Of a DNA stretch of 64,000 nucleotides, positions 42,958 to 52,599 are shown in pieces. The stretch is from Leptogranulimonas caecicola (lineage in GTDB: Bacteria > Actinomycetota > Coriobacteriia > Coriobacteriales > Atopobiaceae): assembly GCF_023168405.1 (NCBI RefSeq), contig NZ_AP025285.1:1424001-1488000 (forward strand), given 5' to 3'. The translations under genes and the position numbers were made by a program. A model generated the notes under the pieces. That model worked only from the letters and a program-made list of their open reading frames with translations, searched no databases and was not told where the DNA came from. How positions within the stretch are numbered: position 1 is the first letter of the stretch; every line of letters begins with the position of its first letter.

Positions 42958-45180
42958 CTATGAGAGCGGTTCGATCTCATAGAACTGCATTTCGCCGTTG
43001 GAAATCAATAACTTGAAACCAGGTGTCTCAGGAGTAATGGAGTCTATGCCCACCCAATCTTTGGCTTGGTAGGTGTGAAAGTGCCCCGTCTCATGGCTGC
43101 CCTCGAGTTTGAGCACGTATTTTGCCCCAGTAGACTCAACGGCATATTGAACATCAGGATTAGTGGCATATTCAGCTAGCTTCAGGCGTAGTGTGCGACT
43201 AAAGGATGTCTCTGTGTCGTCCCCCCGTTGTCTATCTTCTTCAGAGGGCACCTGGTTGCGCCGATAGTACACATTCAAATCATCCTTGGCATACAAGAAA
43301 GCGCTCATATCATCGGGACTATTAATCACCAGATTATTGCCTGCAATTTGCTTTGCCTCTTGAGCAAAATCCCGTTTCGCCTCATTGAGCAACGTCTCGC
43401 TTGAGGGATCGCTCAGCCACTCGATCTGCTCCTCAATGTAGCCATAAGAAGTTTCCATCCGCTCGTCAGGAGAGGATTGATAGGTTGGCATAGCCACAAT
43501 AACAAACACAACGGCACCACATCCAATAGCAACGAGGCCTTTTTGAGCTACTCGGTTTGAAGGCGTGGTTTTCTCGGCACCTTTAGATATCGAGGTCTCA
43601 TCACCTACTCTGATAGACAAGGCAGGAGCCTCTTGGGTAAGTGTGCAAAGACCTTTTATCATCCATGAGCAAATCGCCCAAAACCCTAATACCACCGTTG
43701 GGACCATGGCGACAAGACAGAGGGAAGCCAAACGAGCCGGATCCGTATACCAAAAGCCGCCAAAAAGGTGTTTTAAGGACCCCTCAGCAGCAGTAGAGAG
43801 CACGTAGGCTGTTGCAAAGTAGCCAGTAGCAACCAGCGGCCACCACTGAGTGGAATATGCAAGCATCACAAGCAAGCCTATGGCCAAAAAGACCGTGAAC
43901 GTCCACTGAGGCTGCGCAGCAGTATCAAAAGTGAAAGAAAGAATTTGACCAATAGCGTCTTCTGGCATCTGGGTGGCTTGCCAGTTGAACTGCACGACAT
44001 TTCGAAGCGGAGGAAATTTATAAAGAAGAACCCAGATAACTCCAACCACAACAAAAAATGCCAGATACTTTAGGATATTCCTATTCTTTCCAGGCTTTAG
44101 CCATTTGGCATAGAGGGCTTCGATAAGGAAGGAAACTCCAAAAACCCCAACGGCAAAGACTCCATTGGGCTGCGAGAGCCCCACGGCTCCCAGAGAAAGA
44201 AGGGCAATGATCCCAGGCACTACAAATGAACCGACAGTAAATAACCTCCCTGTTGTCTCGCCACACACCCATGGAACCACAAGCCATCCTAAAAGTGCCA
44301 CAGCGTAGGGAACAAGTGCCTGAGACAGTAATTGCGCCACTTGAAATCCCTGCATGATGGACAGCCACCAGGGATATACCGCAATCATTGGAGCTACAAC
44401 GGAACCAGCCAGCAGCTTTTTCTTGTCGTGATTAAACACAAATGCGAGCATGGCATAGAGACCAAGAGGAAATACGAAAGCGCCGATCACAAACAAAGAC
44501 GCATTGACAACCAAAGCCACGGAAATCTTATCTCCAATGAGCCCCAGAGCAGTCATGGCGTGCCAAGCAGAGGGATAAAAACCACTGTAAACCATAGGAG
44601 CGCGGACATCAGAAAGGCCGCGATAAAGAGAGCTGCCAAACGAGGAATAGTTGGCTGAATCAGAAAAGTTCTTAATCAGGTTCACATGGAAGAGGCCATC
44701 GAAAGCTGGAATCATCATGTTTACATCTAAAAGGTTGCACAAAAACACGCAACACATCAGCAGGCACCCGATAGCTACGTAAAGAGCTGGAATCCCCCAA
44801 TCTACAGGCAGCCTCCCTGCGTGACAACAATCTCTGGAGACCCCACGGACAAGCCTATAGTAGCTAAAAGGGCGTGCCGAAATAATTTGCCCATTATGGG
44901 CATCTTGGGATTTGGTTTCTAATGAAGCCCATGTATGCCGGCCGAACTGTCTACGACCCAATGCCATCAGAAGGCATAGTCCAGAAGGCACAATCACTAT
45001 AGATAGCAACCCTGCGGGAATACCAATCGCCCCATAAACCATGCTCAATAAAGAAACTAAAGCAACTGAGGCAACTGGCGAAAACACCATCGAGAACCAG
45101 AAGGAAAGCGTGAGAGCATAGAGCAACGTCGCTCCTGGCAGCACGTATATAATCAGTGTTATGAGGATAGCTAACAGCAA
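42958..45180 (-). CDS. DUF6541-like polytopic membrane protein
   Basis: 740 residues beginning at TTG, with AAGAAGGGC upstream. About 12-14 hydrophobic segments fill residues 1-~520, followed by a soluble C-terminal domain of ~190 residues. Features typical of this actinobacterial family include IPAFDGLFHVNLIKNF, VYSGFYPSAWHAM, SQPNGVFAVG and GGFWYTDPARLAS. The topology resembles GT-C-type glycosyltransferases and polysaccharide enzymes, but no catalytic motif is certain. It converges on the glycosyltransferase pair and may act in the same surface-glycan pathway. The word TTCTCGGCA falls in the loop KGAEKTTPS. Confidence 0.72.
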   Translation of the reverse strand: MLLAILITLIIYVLPGATLLYALTLSFWFSMVFSPVASVALVSLLSMVYGAIGIPAGLLSIVIVPSGLCLLMALGRRQFGRHTWASLETKSQDAHNGQIISARPFSYYRLVRGVSRDCCHAGRLPVDWGIPALYVAIGCLLMCCVFLCNLLDVNMMIPAFDGLFHVNLIKNFSDSANYSSFGSSLYRGLSDVRAPMVYSGFYPSAWHAMTALGLIGDKISVALVVNASLFVIGAFVFPLGLYAMLAFVFNHDKKKLLAGSVVAPMIAVYPWWLSIMQGFQVAQLLSQALVPYAVALLGWLVVPWVCGETTGRLFTVGSFVVPGIIALLSLGAVGLSQPNGVFAVGVFGVSFLIEALYAKWLKPGKNRNILKYLAFFVVVGVIWVLLYKFPPLRNVVQFNWQATQMPEDAIGQILSFTFDTAAQPQWTFTVFLAIGLLVMLAYSTQWWPLVATGYFATAYVLSTAAEGSLKHLFGGFWYTDPARLASLCLVAMVPTVVLGFWAICSWMIKGLCTLTQEAPALSIRVGDETSISKGAEKTTPSNRVAQKGLVAIGCGAVVFVIVAMPTYQSSPDERMETSYGYIEEQIEWLSDPSSETLLNEAKRDFAQEAKQIAGNNLVINSPDDMSAFLYAKDDLNVYYRRNQVPSEEDRQRGDDTETSFSRTLRLKLAEYATNPDVQYAVESTGAKYVLKLEGSHETGHFHTYQAKDWVGIDSITPETPGFKLLISNGEMQFYEIEPLS

Positions 45181-45268
45181 GATATGCCCTTCTTAAGGTT
45201 GAGGCCAATCAGCGTAAGAATTTATTCGCAAGCTTCCGATTGTCATGCGCGTTTAACGCATATCGCAG

Positions 45269-46984
45269 CTACTTGCGCCGCTTTTTGTCGTGTTTGAGGA
45301 TATCGCGCACCATGTAGATCGAGAGGCCAATGGCCAAAAGGTAGCCCAAAAAGCCCAAAAGCGGCACACCCATGATGATGAATGAAGCGCCTGCAAAATA
45401 CACGATGGACGATCCAATGAGCAGGCCTGCGATAATAATGCCCATAGTAAGGCGGTCTGCGATGTGGGACAGGTCCTCAATGGGATCCTGGGAGCCCGAG
45501 AAGTCCAGGTTCATTTTGAGCTCGCCCCGGGTAAGCATGTCGGTCACAAGGCCGGCCTGAGACAGCGCCTCCAGCGTGCCATGGAGCGCCTTGCGGCTTT
45601 GCAAGGCCAGCTCTTTGAGCTCCTCTGCTGCCATCTGCTGGACATCTTGGGTATCTTTGAGGTGGTGCTCAATGATCTCGATCATCGAGACGCCTGGCAA
45701 GAACTCGTCGATGACACCTTCGAGGGTCACCAACCCTCGAGCAATCATGGTCATGGCACCCGGAAGCTCGATGGCATAGCGGCGCGCCAGTCCAATAAGG
45801 TCGCTTAGGAACGCCCCTAGATCCAAATCGCTCAAATCCATGGTGCCGTAGGTGTCCAAGATATTGTCCAGCTCGGCCAATAGGGCTGCATGGTCGATAT
45901 CCAAGCTGTGGTTTTCTGAGAGCTCGATCAGACCCCGCTCCAAGCTCGCAGAATCATGGGAAGCCACTGCCAGCAGCATGGAACGCAAAATGGAGCGGTA
46001 ATAGCTTGAGAGATGACCTGCCATGCCCCAGTCGATGAACACGATTTTCTTATGGGCCACCATTACATTGCCGGGATGGGGATCCGCATGGAAAAAGCCG
46101 TCATCCAGTACCTGCTTGGCGTAGTTGTCCACCAGCTTGGTGCCGATCTCTGTGAGGTCGTAGCCTGCAGAGACAATGGCACGGGGGTCGGAGATGGAGA
46201 TGCCATCGATATAGTCCATCACCAGCACATGCTGGGTACACAGCTCTGGATAGGGCTTGGGAGCAGTCACGTAGCGAATCTCCGCATTGTTGGACCGATA
46301 CTCCTGAAGGTTCTTAGCCTCCACCAAAAAGTCGGTCTCCTCGTTAAAGGAGTCCCAAAGCTCGCTCACCACGCTTTTGAGATCCACAAACTGATCGCCG
46401 CCCATAAAAGGCGACAGATGGCGCACCACCGTGCGCATGATTTCGATGTCCTGCCCCATGACTTCGCGCACGCGCGGACGCTGCACCTTGAGTGCCACAT
46501 CCTGACCGGTGGTCAGGCGCGCCCTGTGCACCTGGGCTATCGAGGCGGAGCCCAAGGGTTTCTCGTCAATGACTTCAAAAAGCTCTGCGACCGGCTTTTT
46601 GTACTCGTGCTCCAGCACCTCGAGCACCGTGGTGTAAGTCATGGGCTCCACGTCGGTGCGGAGCTTCTCAAGCTCCTTGCAAAAGGGCTCGGGCAAAATC
46701 TCCGAGCGCATAGAGAGGATCTGGCCCGCCTTCACAAAGGTGGGACCCAGATCCTCCAGCATAGACACGAATTTTTGGGGTGTAAGCCCCTTTACCACGT
46801 CGTACTTGCGCAAAATGCCAAAGATCTCCCGCAAGCGCTTGCGGCGGGCGCCTCTCGAAAGGTCGCCGGTGCTCACGGTCCTTTCGCCAAAAATGCCGAG
46901 AAGGACCTCCTGGGACCCGGTGGAATCTAGGTCTTGGGCCACCACACCTTCAGGCAACGAGATTTTGCGGGAGTCTTCAGCCAT
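45269..46984 (-). CDS. ABC1/UbiB-family atypical kinase
   Basis: 571 residues. UbiB signatures: TFVKAGQILSMR (KxGQ), PLGSASIAQVHRA (Ala-rich loop), VALKVQRP (Lys), FFHADPHPGNVMV and FIDWGMAGHL. Two hydrophobic segments at ~515-560 end in a basic tail KHDKKRRK, a membrane anchor. In proteobacteria UbiB supports quinone synthesis; in other lineages the role is a lipid- or quinone-related ATPase. The 27-base gap to the phasin-like gene upstream marks one operon, a pairing seen in many Gram-positive genomes. Confidence 0.9.
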   Translation of the reverse strand: MAEDSRKISLPEGVVAQDLDSTGSQEVLLGIFGERTVSTGDLSRGARRKRLREIFGILRKYDVVKGLTPQKFVSMLEDLGPTFVKAGQILSMRSEILPEPFCKELEKLRTDVEPMTYTTVLEVLEHEYKKPVAELFEVIDEKPLGSASIAQVHRARLTTGQDVALKVQRPRVREVMGQDIEIMRTVVRHLSPFMGGDQFVDLKSVVSELWDSFNEETDFLVEAKNLQEYRSNNAEIRYVTAPKPYPELCTQHVLVMDYIDGISISDPRAIVSAGYDLTEIGTKLVDNYAKQVLDDGFFHADPHPGNVMVAHKKIVFIDWGMAGHLSSYYRSILRSMLLAVASHDSASLERGLIELSENHSLDIDHAALLAELDNILDTYGTMDLSDLDLGAFLSDLIGLARRYAIELPGAMTMIARGLVTLEGVIDEFLPGVSMIEIIEHHLKDTQDVQQMAAEELKELALQSRKALHGTLEALSQAGLVTDMLTRGELKMNLDFSGSQDPIEDLSHIADRLTMGIIIAGLLIGSSIVYFAGASFIIMGVPLLGFLGYLLAIGLSIYMVRDILKHDKKRRK

Positions 46985-47011
46985 TGATCATTGATCCTTG
47001 TAGGGGTTCTC

Positions 47012-47458
47012 TTACTTCTCGTCCGGGGTCTCGACCACGTCTGCCTCAACGGCGTCGACCTCTTCTGCCGTAGGGGTGCCCTGGGCAGGATCTACGCCAC
47101 CCTCAGACTCCATGGCGTCAACGCCGGCAGCAGTGGGCGCAGGTTCCTCGGCCTCAGAAGCGTTGACCTCGTCCAATGCCTCCTGCATGGCATCCATGAA
47201 CTTCTGGCGCTGCTCAGGGGACATGGTCTTGAGGGTGCTCTTCACGGTAGCCTGGACGGTCTCGGAGACGGCATCGGAAGCCTTCTGAGAAAGCTCCTCG
47301 TTTACCACCTTGCCCTGCTGAACGGTAAGCTCGCCCTTCTTTACCAGGTCGTCTACCACCTGGCCAGCCTTCTCGCCTACGATGGCGGCAGCCCCTACGC
47401 CTGCCAGAAACGCGTTGTGCACGAGGTCGCCAAGGCCGTTCTTTTGATTGTCTGCCAT
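47012..47458 (-). CDS. Phasin-like small protein next to ubiB
   Basis: 148 residues, AGGAG before ATG 47458. Residues 1-~90 are amphipathic helix (GDLVHNAFLAGVGAAAIVGE, AGQVVDDLVKKGELTVQQGK), resembling phasin-superfamily proteins; the C-terminal third is acidic, Pro/Ala/Val-rich and disordered. Such genes often precede UbiB-family genes in Gram-positive bacteria. A role at membranes or lipid surfaces is plausible; true polyhydroxyalkanoate binding is unsupported here. Confidence 0.7.
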   Translation of the reverse strand: MADNQKNGLGDLVHNAFLAGVGAAAIVGEKAGQVVDDLVKKGELTVQQGKVVNEELSQKASDAVSETVQATVKSTLKTMSPEQRQKFMDAMQEALDEVNASEAEEPAPTAAGVDAMESEGGVDPAQGTPTAEEVDAVEADVVETPDEK

Positions 47459-47530
47459 CTTGAACTCCTAACTGTGAAGTTTGCGCCACAGCGCAAGGCC
47501 CTATCCACATATTCAAGTTTACGTACCCAA

Positions 47531-48214
47531 CTAAGGGCCCAACAACACTTCTTCAAGTTCTGACGGAGTATCCACCAGAAGGTCAGCCCCTGCATCTCTC
47601 AACTCGCTCGCATCGCCGGCGCCCCAGGTGACTCCAATGGAAGTGACTCCATTGGCCTGGGCGCCACGAACGTCGTCTGCCCTGTCGCCGATCATCACCG
47701 CCTCGCGGGGCCTCACGTCGAACGCCTGAAGAGCACCCGCAACAATCTGCACCTTGTCGATGCTTTGTCCCGGCTGATTGGCCACCACCTGGGAGAAGTA
47801 GCCGTCAAGCCCTTGGGCGCGCGCCATGGAGCAGGCCAGCTGCTCTTGCTTGCAGGTGGCAAGGCCCATAGGCTTGCCAGCGGCTGCCAGATGCTCCAGC
47901 AGCTCAGGGATTCCTGGATAAGGCATGCAGGCCTCAGGCCCTAGCTGTTTATAGGTTTCCCGGTAGAGATGGGTGATCTTCTCGGCTTCTTGGGCGTCGA
48001 CACCGTACACCTGCGAGAAGGCAGCAGGGAAGGGAGGGCCAATGAGACGGTTCACGTCGCCAATGCGCTCATCGGACCACCCCAGAGAGCGTAAGGTATT
48101 GACGGCGGTGAATCGGATGCCGTCGGGCGTGTTGGCGATAGTCCCGTCGAAATCGAAGAGGATCACCTCTGCATTGGCGGCAAGGTCGGCAGCGCGGCTG
48201 GTTCCTACGATCAT
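47531..48214 (-). CDS. HAD-superfamily phosphatase (phosphoglycolate phosphatase-like)
   Basis: 227 residues, ATG 48214 with AAAGGAGGAG. HAD motifs: VILFDFDGTIANTPDG (I), GLATCKQEQL (II), DKVQIVAGAL (III lysine) and MIGDRADDVRGAQANG (IV). A helical cap lies between motifs I and II. Close to Gph/YsbA-type phosphatases; the exact substrate is undetermined. Divergent from serC. Confidence 0.86.
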   Translation of the reverse strand: MIVGTSRAADLAANAEVILFDFDGTIANTPDGIRFTAVNTLRSLGWSDERIGDVNRLIGPPFPAAFSQVYGVDAQEAEKITHLYRETYKQLGPEACMPYPGIPELLEHLAAAGKPMGLATCKQEQLACSMARAQGLDGYFSQVVANQPGQSIDKVQIVAGALQAFDVRPREAVMIGDRADDVRGAQANGVTSIGVTWGAGDASELRDAGADLLVDTPSELEEVLLGP

Positions 48215-48342
48215 GACTCCTCCTTTAAGGTCCCTTGTAGCTTACCCGACGCACGCGACGCCCACCCTCAAGCCGGGGTGCAGAATGCCGTTACCTCCTC
48301 GACATAGGGCCCGTCTATGCTAGTGAGCTAACGCGACGGCCC

Positions 48343-48370
48343 CATGCTTCGCTCTCAAGAGACGAGCATG
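48343..48370 (+). other. Hairpin in the serC leader
   Basis: CATGCTTCGCTCTC / GAGACGAGCATG forms a near-perfect stem 24 bases upstream of the serC start. No known riboswitch is recognised; it may modulate serC expression. Confidence 0.4.
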
Positions 48371-48393
48371 CCTTGGCACAGGAAGGATTCGCT

Positions 48394-49494
48394 ATGGCTC
48401 GCGTCTACAACTTCTCTGCCGGCCCCGCAGCAATGCCGGTCTCCGTGCTCCAGGAAGCCCAGCGGGAGTTTCTGGATTATGCGAGCTCAGGCATGTCGGT
48501 GCTGGAGATGAGCCACAGGTCGGCTGCCTACCAGGAGGTCATCGACGCTGCCGAGAATAACTTGCGCTCCCTGGTTGGCATTCCCGATTCCTACGGAGTG
48601 CTCTTCTTGCAGGGAGGCGCCACGCTCCAGTTCGCCGCCATCCCCATGAACCTCATGGCTGCAGGGCGCGCGGGCTACATTGTGTCGGGGCATTTTGCAG
48701 AGAGCGCCTGGCTTGAAGCCGAGAAGTACGGCGTCGCAGAATGCTTGGCCTCCAGCGCAGAGACCCATTTCGACCGCATTCCTGCCCTGGGCACCATCGA
48801 GGCCAAGAGCGCGGGGCTTGACTACACCTACATCTGCCAGAACAACACCATTTTTGGCACCATGTACCATGAGCTGCCTCGCACGGGCACAACGCCGCTA
48901 GTGGCCGACGTCTCCAGCTGCTTCCTCTCACTGCCGCTGAATTGCGAGCGCTACGGCCTGTTTTACGCCGGCGCCCAAAAGAATGCGGGGCCTGCCGGCG
49001 TCACCGTGATCTGTGTGCGCCGCGACTTGGTGGAGTTTGGCCCGGCAAGTCCCTACTGCCCCACCTACCTTGACTTTTCCAAGCAGCTGGCCAAAGGCTC
49101 CATGCTTAATACCCCCAACACCTTTGGCATCTACCTGTGCTCCAAGGTCTTTGAATGGGTGCAAGCCCAAGGTGGCCTTGAGGCCATGGGCCAGTACAAT
49201 CAGGCCAAGGCAGACACGTTGTATGGCGCCCTTGACGATTCTGACTTCTACCGTGGCACCGCCCAGCGCGACTCCCGCTCCATCGCCAACGTATGCTTCC
49301 GCACTCCCACGCCTGAGCTCGACGCCGCCTTCTGCCAGGAAGCGGCCGGCCAGGGCTTGATGGGGCTCAAGGGTCATCGTTTGGTGGGAGGCATCCGCGC
49401 CTCCATCTACAACGCCGTCACTCCGGAGGCGGTGGATGCCTTAGCAGGCTTCATGAAATCGTTCGAGCTGGCCCACGGCTCACGATCTTTCTAG
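48394..49494 (+). CDS. serC: Phosphoserine aminotransferase
   Basis: 366 residues from ATG 48394 (GGAAGGA site). Class V aminotransferase: RVYNFSAGPAAMPVSVLQ, FLQGGATLQF, the PLP lysine in YAGAQKNAGPAGVT, and NTPNTFGIYLCSKVF. It converts 3-phosphohydroxypyruvate to phosphoserine with glutamate. serA follows after 116 bases. Confidence 0.96.
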   Translation: MARVYNFSAGPAAMPVSVLQEAQREFLDYASSGMSVLEMSHRSAAYQEVIDAAENNLRSLVGIPDSYGVLFLQGGATLQFAAIPMNLMAAGRAGYIVSGHFAESAWLEAEKYGVAECLASSAETHFDRIPALGTIEAKSAGLDYTYICQNNTIFGTMYHELPRTGTTPLVADVSSCFLSLPLNCERYGLFYAGAQKNAGPAGVTVICVRRDLVEFGPASPYCPTYLDFSKQLAKGSMLNTPNTFGIYLCSKVFEWVQAQGGLEAMGQYNQAKADTLYGALDDSDFYRGTAQRDSRSIANVCFRTPTPELDAAFCQEAAGQGLMGLKGHRLVGGIRASIYNAVTPEAVDALAGFMKSFELAHGSRSF

Positions 49495-49610
49495 GGCCGC
49501 CTTGTTGAGAGGGCGCGTTCGTCTCGGCATCCCCAAGACGCCGCTTCCGCCACCGGGCCGCCCATCCCATCGCTTGCCCGCCTCACGCACACCCACCTCT
49601 AAGGAGTCCC

Positions 49611-50774
49611 ATGCGCACCATCAAGATCATCGATGACATTGTAAAAGACGGCCTCACCACCATTGGCGAGGGCTACGAGATCACCAGCGACGTCGAGGGG
49701 GCAGACGCCATCCTCATGCGCTCCACCGACATCCACGGCATGGAGATGCCCGCCTCCATCCGCTGCATCGCCCGCGCGGGAGCCGGCGTCAACAACATCC
49801 CTCATGCCGAGTTGGCAGAGCGGGGCATTGTGGTGTTCAACACCCCAGGAGCCAACTCCAACGCCGTGAAAGAGCTGGTTATAGGCTTGCTTATGATGGG
49901 CTCCCGCGACGTGCTGGGCGGCATGCAATGGTGCCGTGCCCACGAGGACGACCCCAACGCCTACGCCGAGGCCGAGGCCCACAAGAAAGCCTTTGTGGGG
50001 CGCGAGGTCAAAGGCAGAAAGATCGGCGTAGTGGGCCTGGGCGCCGTAGGCTCCAAGGTGGCCAACGCCTGTGTGGACTTAGGCATGAAGGTCTACGGCT
50101 ACGATCCCTACCTCTCGGTAGACCACGCCTGGCAGCTCTATCGCGACGTCACCCCCATCAACGACCTAGACGAGCTCTGCCGCGAGTGCGACTACCTCAC
50201 CGTGCACGTGCCCCGCAAAGAGGACACCGTGGGCATGATAGGCGCCGAGCAGCTGGCTCTCTTGAACCCCGGCGCGGTGGTGCTCAACTATGCCCGCGAG
50301 GACATCATCGACGAGGACGCCATGGAGGCTGCATTGGCATCCGGCCAGGTGAAGCAATTCTTCACCGACTTCGCCACCCCCAAGTCGCTCCACATGCCCC
50401 GCACGCTGGTGACCCCGCACTCCGGCGCCGGCACCGTGGAGGCCGAGGCCTCCTGCGCCCGCATGGCCGTGGACGAGATGTGCGACTATCTGGCCAACGG
50501 CAACATCACCAACTCGGTGAACTTCCCTGAGTGCCATATGGGCACCTGCCGCGGCGCCAGCCGCATCGCCTGCCTCCACGCCAACGTGCCCAACATGATT
50601 GGCCAGATCACCGCCATCCTGGCTGACGCCTCGGCCAATGTGCAGCGCATGACCAACGAGAACTCCGGCCGCGCCGCCTACACCATGTTTGACACCGACG
50701 AGCACCTGGAGCCCCAGATCATCGAGCGTCTACGCTCCATCCCCAACATGTGGCGCGTGCGCGTCATCCAGTAG
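49611..50774 (+). CDS. serA: D-3-phosphoglycerate dehydrogenase
   Basis: 387 residues with AAGGAG before the ATG. Rossmann motif KIGVVGLGAVGSKVA, substrate-site ARAGAGVNNIP and NTPGANSNAVKEL, and the catalytic region NYAREDII ... TPHSGAGT. A C-terminal ACT domain (~310-387, NMIGQITAILADASANVQRM) offers likely serine feedback. It belongs to the short clostridial-type SerA subgroup in which 'TDFATP' stands where others have 'DVFEPEP'. First step of serine synthesis. Confidence 0.95.
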   Translation: MRTIKIIDDIVKDGLTTIGEGYEITSDVEGADAILMRSTDIHGMEMPASIRCIARAGAGVNNIPHAELAERGIVVFNTPGANSNAVKELVIGLLMMGSRDVLGGMQWCRAHEDDPNAYAEAEAHKKAFVGREVKGRKIGVVGLGAVGSKVANACVDLGMKVYGYDPYLSVDHAWQLYRDVTPINDLDELCRECDYLTVHVPRKEDTVGMIGAEQLALLNPGAVVLNYAREDIIDEDAMEAALASGQVKQFFTDFATPKSLHMPRTLVTPHSGAGTVEAEASCARMAVDEMCDYLANGNITNSVNFPECHMGTCRGASRIACLHANVPNMIGQITAILADASANVQRMTNENSGRAAYTMFDTDEHLEPQIIERLRSIPNMWRVRVIQ

Positions 50775-50789
50775 CCCAAACTCGCAGGT

Positions 50790-50825
50790 AGCGGCGGCGT
50801 GTCCTTCTCGGCGCGCCGCTTTTCT
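50790..50825 (+). terminator. Hairpin between serA and the DUF1015 gene
   Basis: AGCGGCG / CGCCGCT stem followed by TTTCTT, with TTCTCGGC in the loop. It may attenuate transcription into the DUF1015 gene. Confidence 0.6.
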
Positions 50826-50857
50826 TCTCTCACGTCCCTTGCTCACCGGGAGGTCCC

Positions 50858-52102
50858 ATGGACATCCGACCCTTTGCCGCCATCCATCCCCGCCCAGACC
50901 TCATGGCCCAGGTAGCCGCCTTGCCCTACGACGTGGTGACCCCCCAGGAGGCCCGCGACGCCGTGGCCGCCCACCCCAAGAGCTTCTTGGCCATCGACCT
51001 GCCTGCAGAAACCGGGTTCCCAGCCGATAAGGACCCCTACGCACCTGAGGTCTACCAGCGGGCGCAGGAGCTTTTCTCGGCAGCCATGGAATCTGGCGAC
51101 TACGTCCAAGATGCCGAGCCCCACTACTACATCTACCAGCTGGAAGATGGCGAGCGCTCCCAGCGGGGCCTGGTGTGCGTGGTAGGTGTCGCCGACTACC
51201 TGGAAGATCGGGTGAAGCGCCACGAGAACACCCGGGTGGTCAAGGAGAACGACCGCATTGCCCACATCGAGGCCGTGGGCGCCCAAACAGGCCCGGTCTT
51301 TTTGGCCTATGACGACGAGCGCGAGGACGGCTCGCTGGAAGAGCTGTTGGATGCGGCCAGCGCAGGCGAGCCCTGGGCAGACTTCGTGGACGACGAGGGG
51401 GTGCGCAACCGCCTTTGGCGCGTGGACGATCCCTGGATGCTGGGACAGCTTTCTACGGCTGCCGGAGCGCTGGAGTGCGCCTATATCGCCGACGGGCATC
51501 ATCGCGGGGCCTCGGCAGTGAAGGTGGCCCAGCGCCACGCCGGCGACCCCGACGCCGCCGACGATGCCGATGCCTTCATAGCTGTGCTGTTCCCCGCCTC
51601 CGAGCTCTCCATCCTGGCGTACAACCGCGTGGTAGCCGACCGCGCCGGGCTCACCCCCGCCCAGCTGCTCGCTGCCGTCGAGGACGCCGGGTACACCCTA
51701 GAGCCGCGGGCTGAGGCGGCAAGTCCTTCTCGGCAGGGAAATTTCACCCTTTATACCGACGGCCACTGGTACGAGCTCTTCCCCACCCCTGAGCTTGTGG
51801 CGCGCCGCGGTGCGCTGGGGGCGGCGGATTCGTTGGATGTGGCTCGATTGCAGGCCGAGATTCTGGCGCCCATCCTGTCTATTGGCGACCCCCGAGAAGA
51901 CCCGCGCATCGAGTTTGTGGGAGGCATTCGGGGCTTGGGCGCACTGGAGGACGCCGCTGCCGAGAAGGGCGTGGCCATTGCCTGTTGGCCCACTTCAGTA
52001 GAGCAGCTCATGGCCGTCGCCGACGCCGGAGAGCTGATGCCTCCCAAGTCCACCTGGTTCGAGCCCAAGCTGCGAAGCGGACTGGTGTTCCACAAGATCT
52101 AA
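50858..52102 (+). CDS. DUF1015-family protein
   Basis: 414 residues, GGGAGG before the ATG. Family hallmarks: IRPFAAIHPRPDL, LPYDVVTPQEARD, HYYIYQLEDG, VKRHENTRVVKENDRIAH, AYIADGHHRGASAV. DUF1015 proteins frequently neighbour serA/serC in clostridia and relatives, which suggests a serine-related role, but the biochemical function is not established. Three copies of the TTCTCGGCAG word fall in this gene. Confidence 0.85.
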   Translation: MDIRPFAAIHPRPDLMAQVAALPYDVVTPQEARDAVAAHPKSFLAIDLPAETGFPADKDPYAPEVYQRAQELFSAAMESGDYVQDAEPHYYIYQLEDGERSQRGLVCVVGVADYLEDRVKRHENTRVVKENDRIAHIEAVGAQTGPVFLAYDDEREDGSLEELLDAASAGEPWADFVDDEGVRNRLWRVDDPWMLGQLSTAAGALECAYIADGHHRGASAVKVAQRHAGDPDAADDADAFIAVLFPASELSILAYNRVVADRAGLTPAQLLAAVEDAGYTLEPRAEAASPSRQGNFTLYTDGHWYELFPTPELVARRGALGAADSLDVARLQAEILAPILSIGDPREDPRIEFVGGIRGLGALEDAAAEKGVAIACWPTSVEQLMAVADAGELMPPKSTWFEPKLRSGLVFHKI

Positions 52103-52194
52103 CTCATGCGAAGGGGACCGCTGCGCCTGCGGCCCTTGCTGCTTTTGCCGCCCTTGCCTGTTCCCGGCATCAATCGTGAGACTAGGCGAAGGGA

Positions 52195-52328
52195 TTCTCG
52201 TTATTAGAGCCGTTTTTGCATGGTTTTGCCTAAGGGGCAGCAGGATATTGGCGCCTTCTCGTTATTAGTGCGTCTAGTTGCACTGGGGTTTTACAAGACC
52301 CCAGTGCAGAAATCGCGATAATAACGAG
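52195..52328 (+). repeat. Spaced-box repeat element, copy 1
   Basis: Layout: TTCTCGTTATTAGAGCC at 52195, TTGCATGGTT at 52216, second TTCTCGTTATTA at 52256, hairpin TGCACTGGGGT-n8-ACCCCAGTGCA at 52279-52308, inverted TAATAACGAG at 52319-52328. Copy 2 at 58823-58957 has the same boxes at nearly identical spacing with unrelated filler. Confidence 0.85.
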
Positions 52329-52390
52329 CCGGCTGCCAAAGCAGCATGCCGGCTGTCAAAGCGACCAGTCAATGTCACATGGCAGCCTTA

Positions 52391-52440
52391 TTTCTCAACG
52401 CCCACTACTCCCACATTTCTCAACGCCCACTACTCCCACA
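52391..52440 (+). repeat. 25-bp perfect tandem repeat
   Basis: Two identical 25-base units (starting TTTCTCAACGCCCACTACTC) with a few bases of a third. Length is suitable for strain-level variation. Confidence 0.92.
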
Positions 52441-52498
52441 TTCTCTGCGTTCTCTCAAACACTGTGGAACAAAGGAAAACCCAGCATGTGCTCTGCAT

Positions 52499-52536
52499 AA
52501 AAGCCCTCTTGGCCCGCCAGGGTCAAGAGGGCTTTT
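52499..52536. terminator. Bidirectional terminator between convergent genes
   Basis: Perfect 13-base stem AAAAGCCCTCTTG / CAAGAGGGCTTTT with 12-base loop; works in both directions, ending the surface-protein transcript on the minus strand. Confidence 0.88.
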
Positions 52537-52599
52537 AACGGTGCGAACGGTGCGAGCTTAGCGTCATTTCAAGCTCGACACCGCTCCCGTCTAGGGCAA

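Larger units (their letters stand above)
52103..52599. other. Intergenic region between DUF1015 and the giant surface protein
   Basis: 497 bases without a supported gene. It holds the box element, a 25-bp tandem repeat and a perfect-stem terminator, each listed separately. Confidence 0.7.

Noticed and set aside
48215-48393. Riboswitch upstream of serC
   Set aside because: Only a simple hairpin is visible; no tandem glycine-type or other known aptamer pattern.
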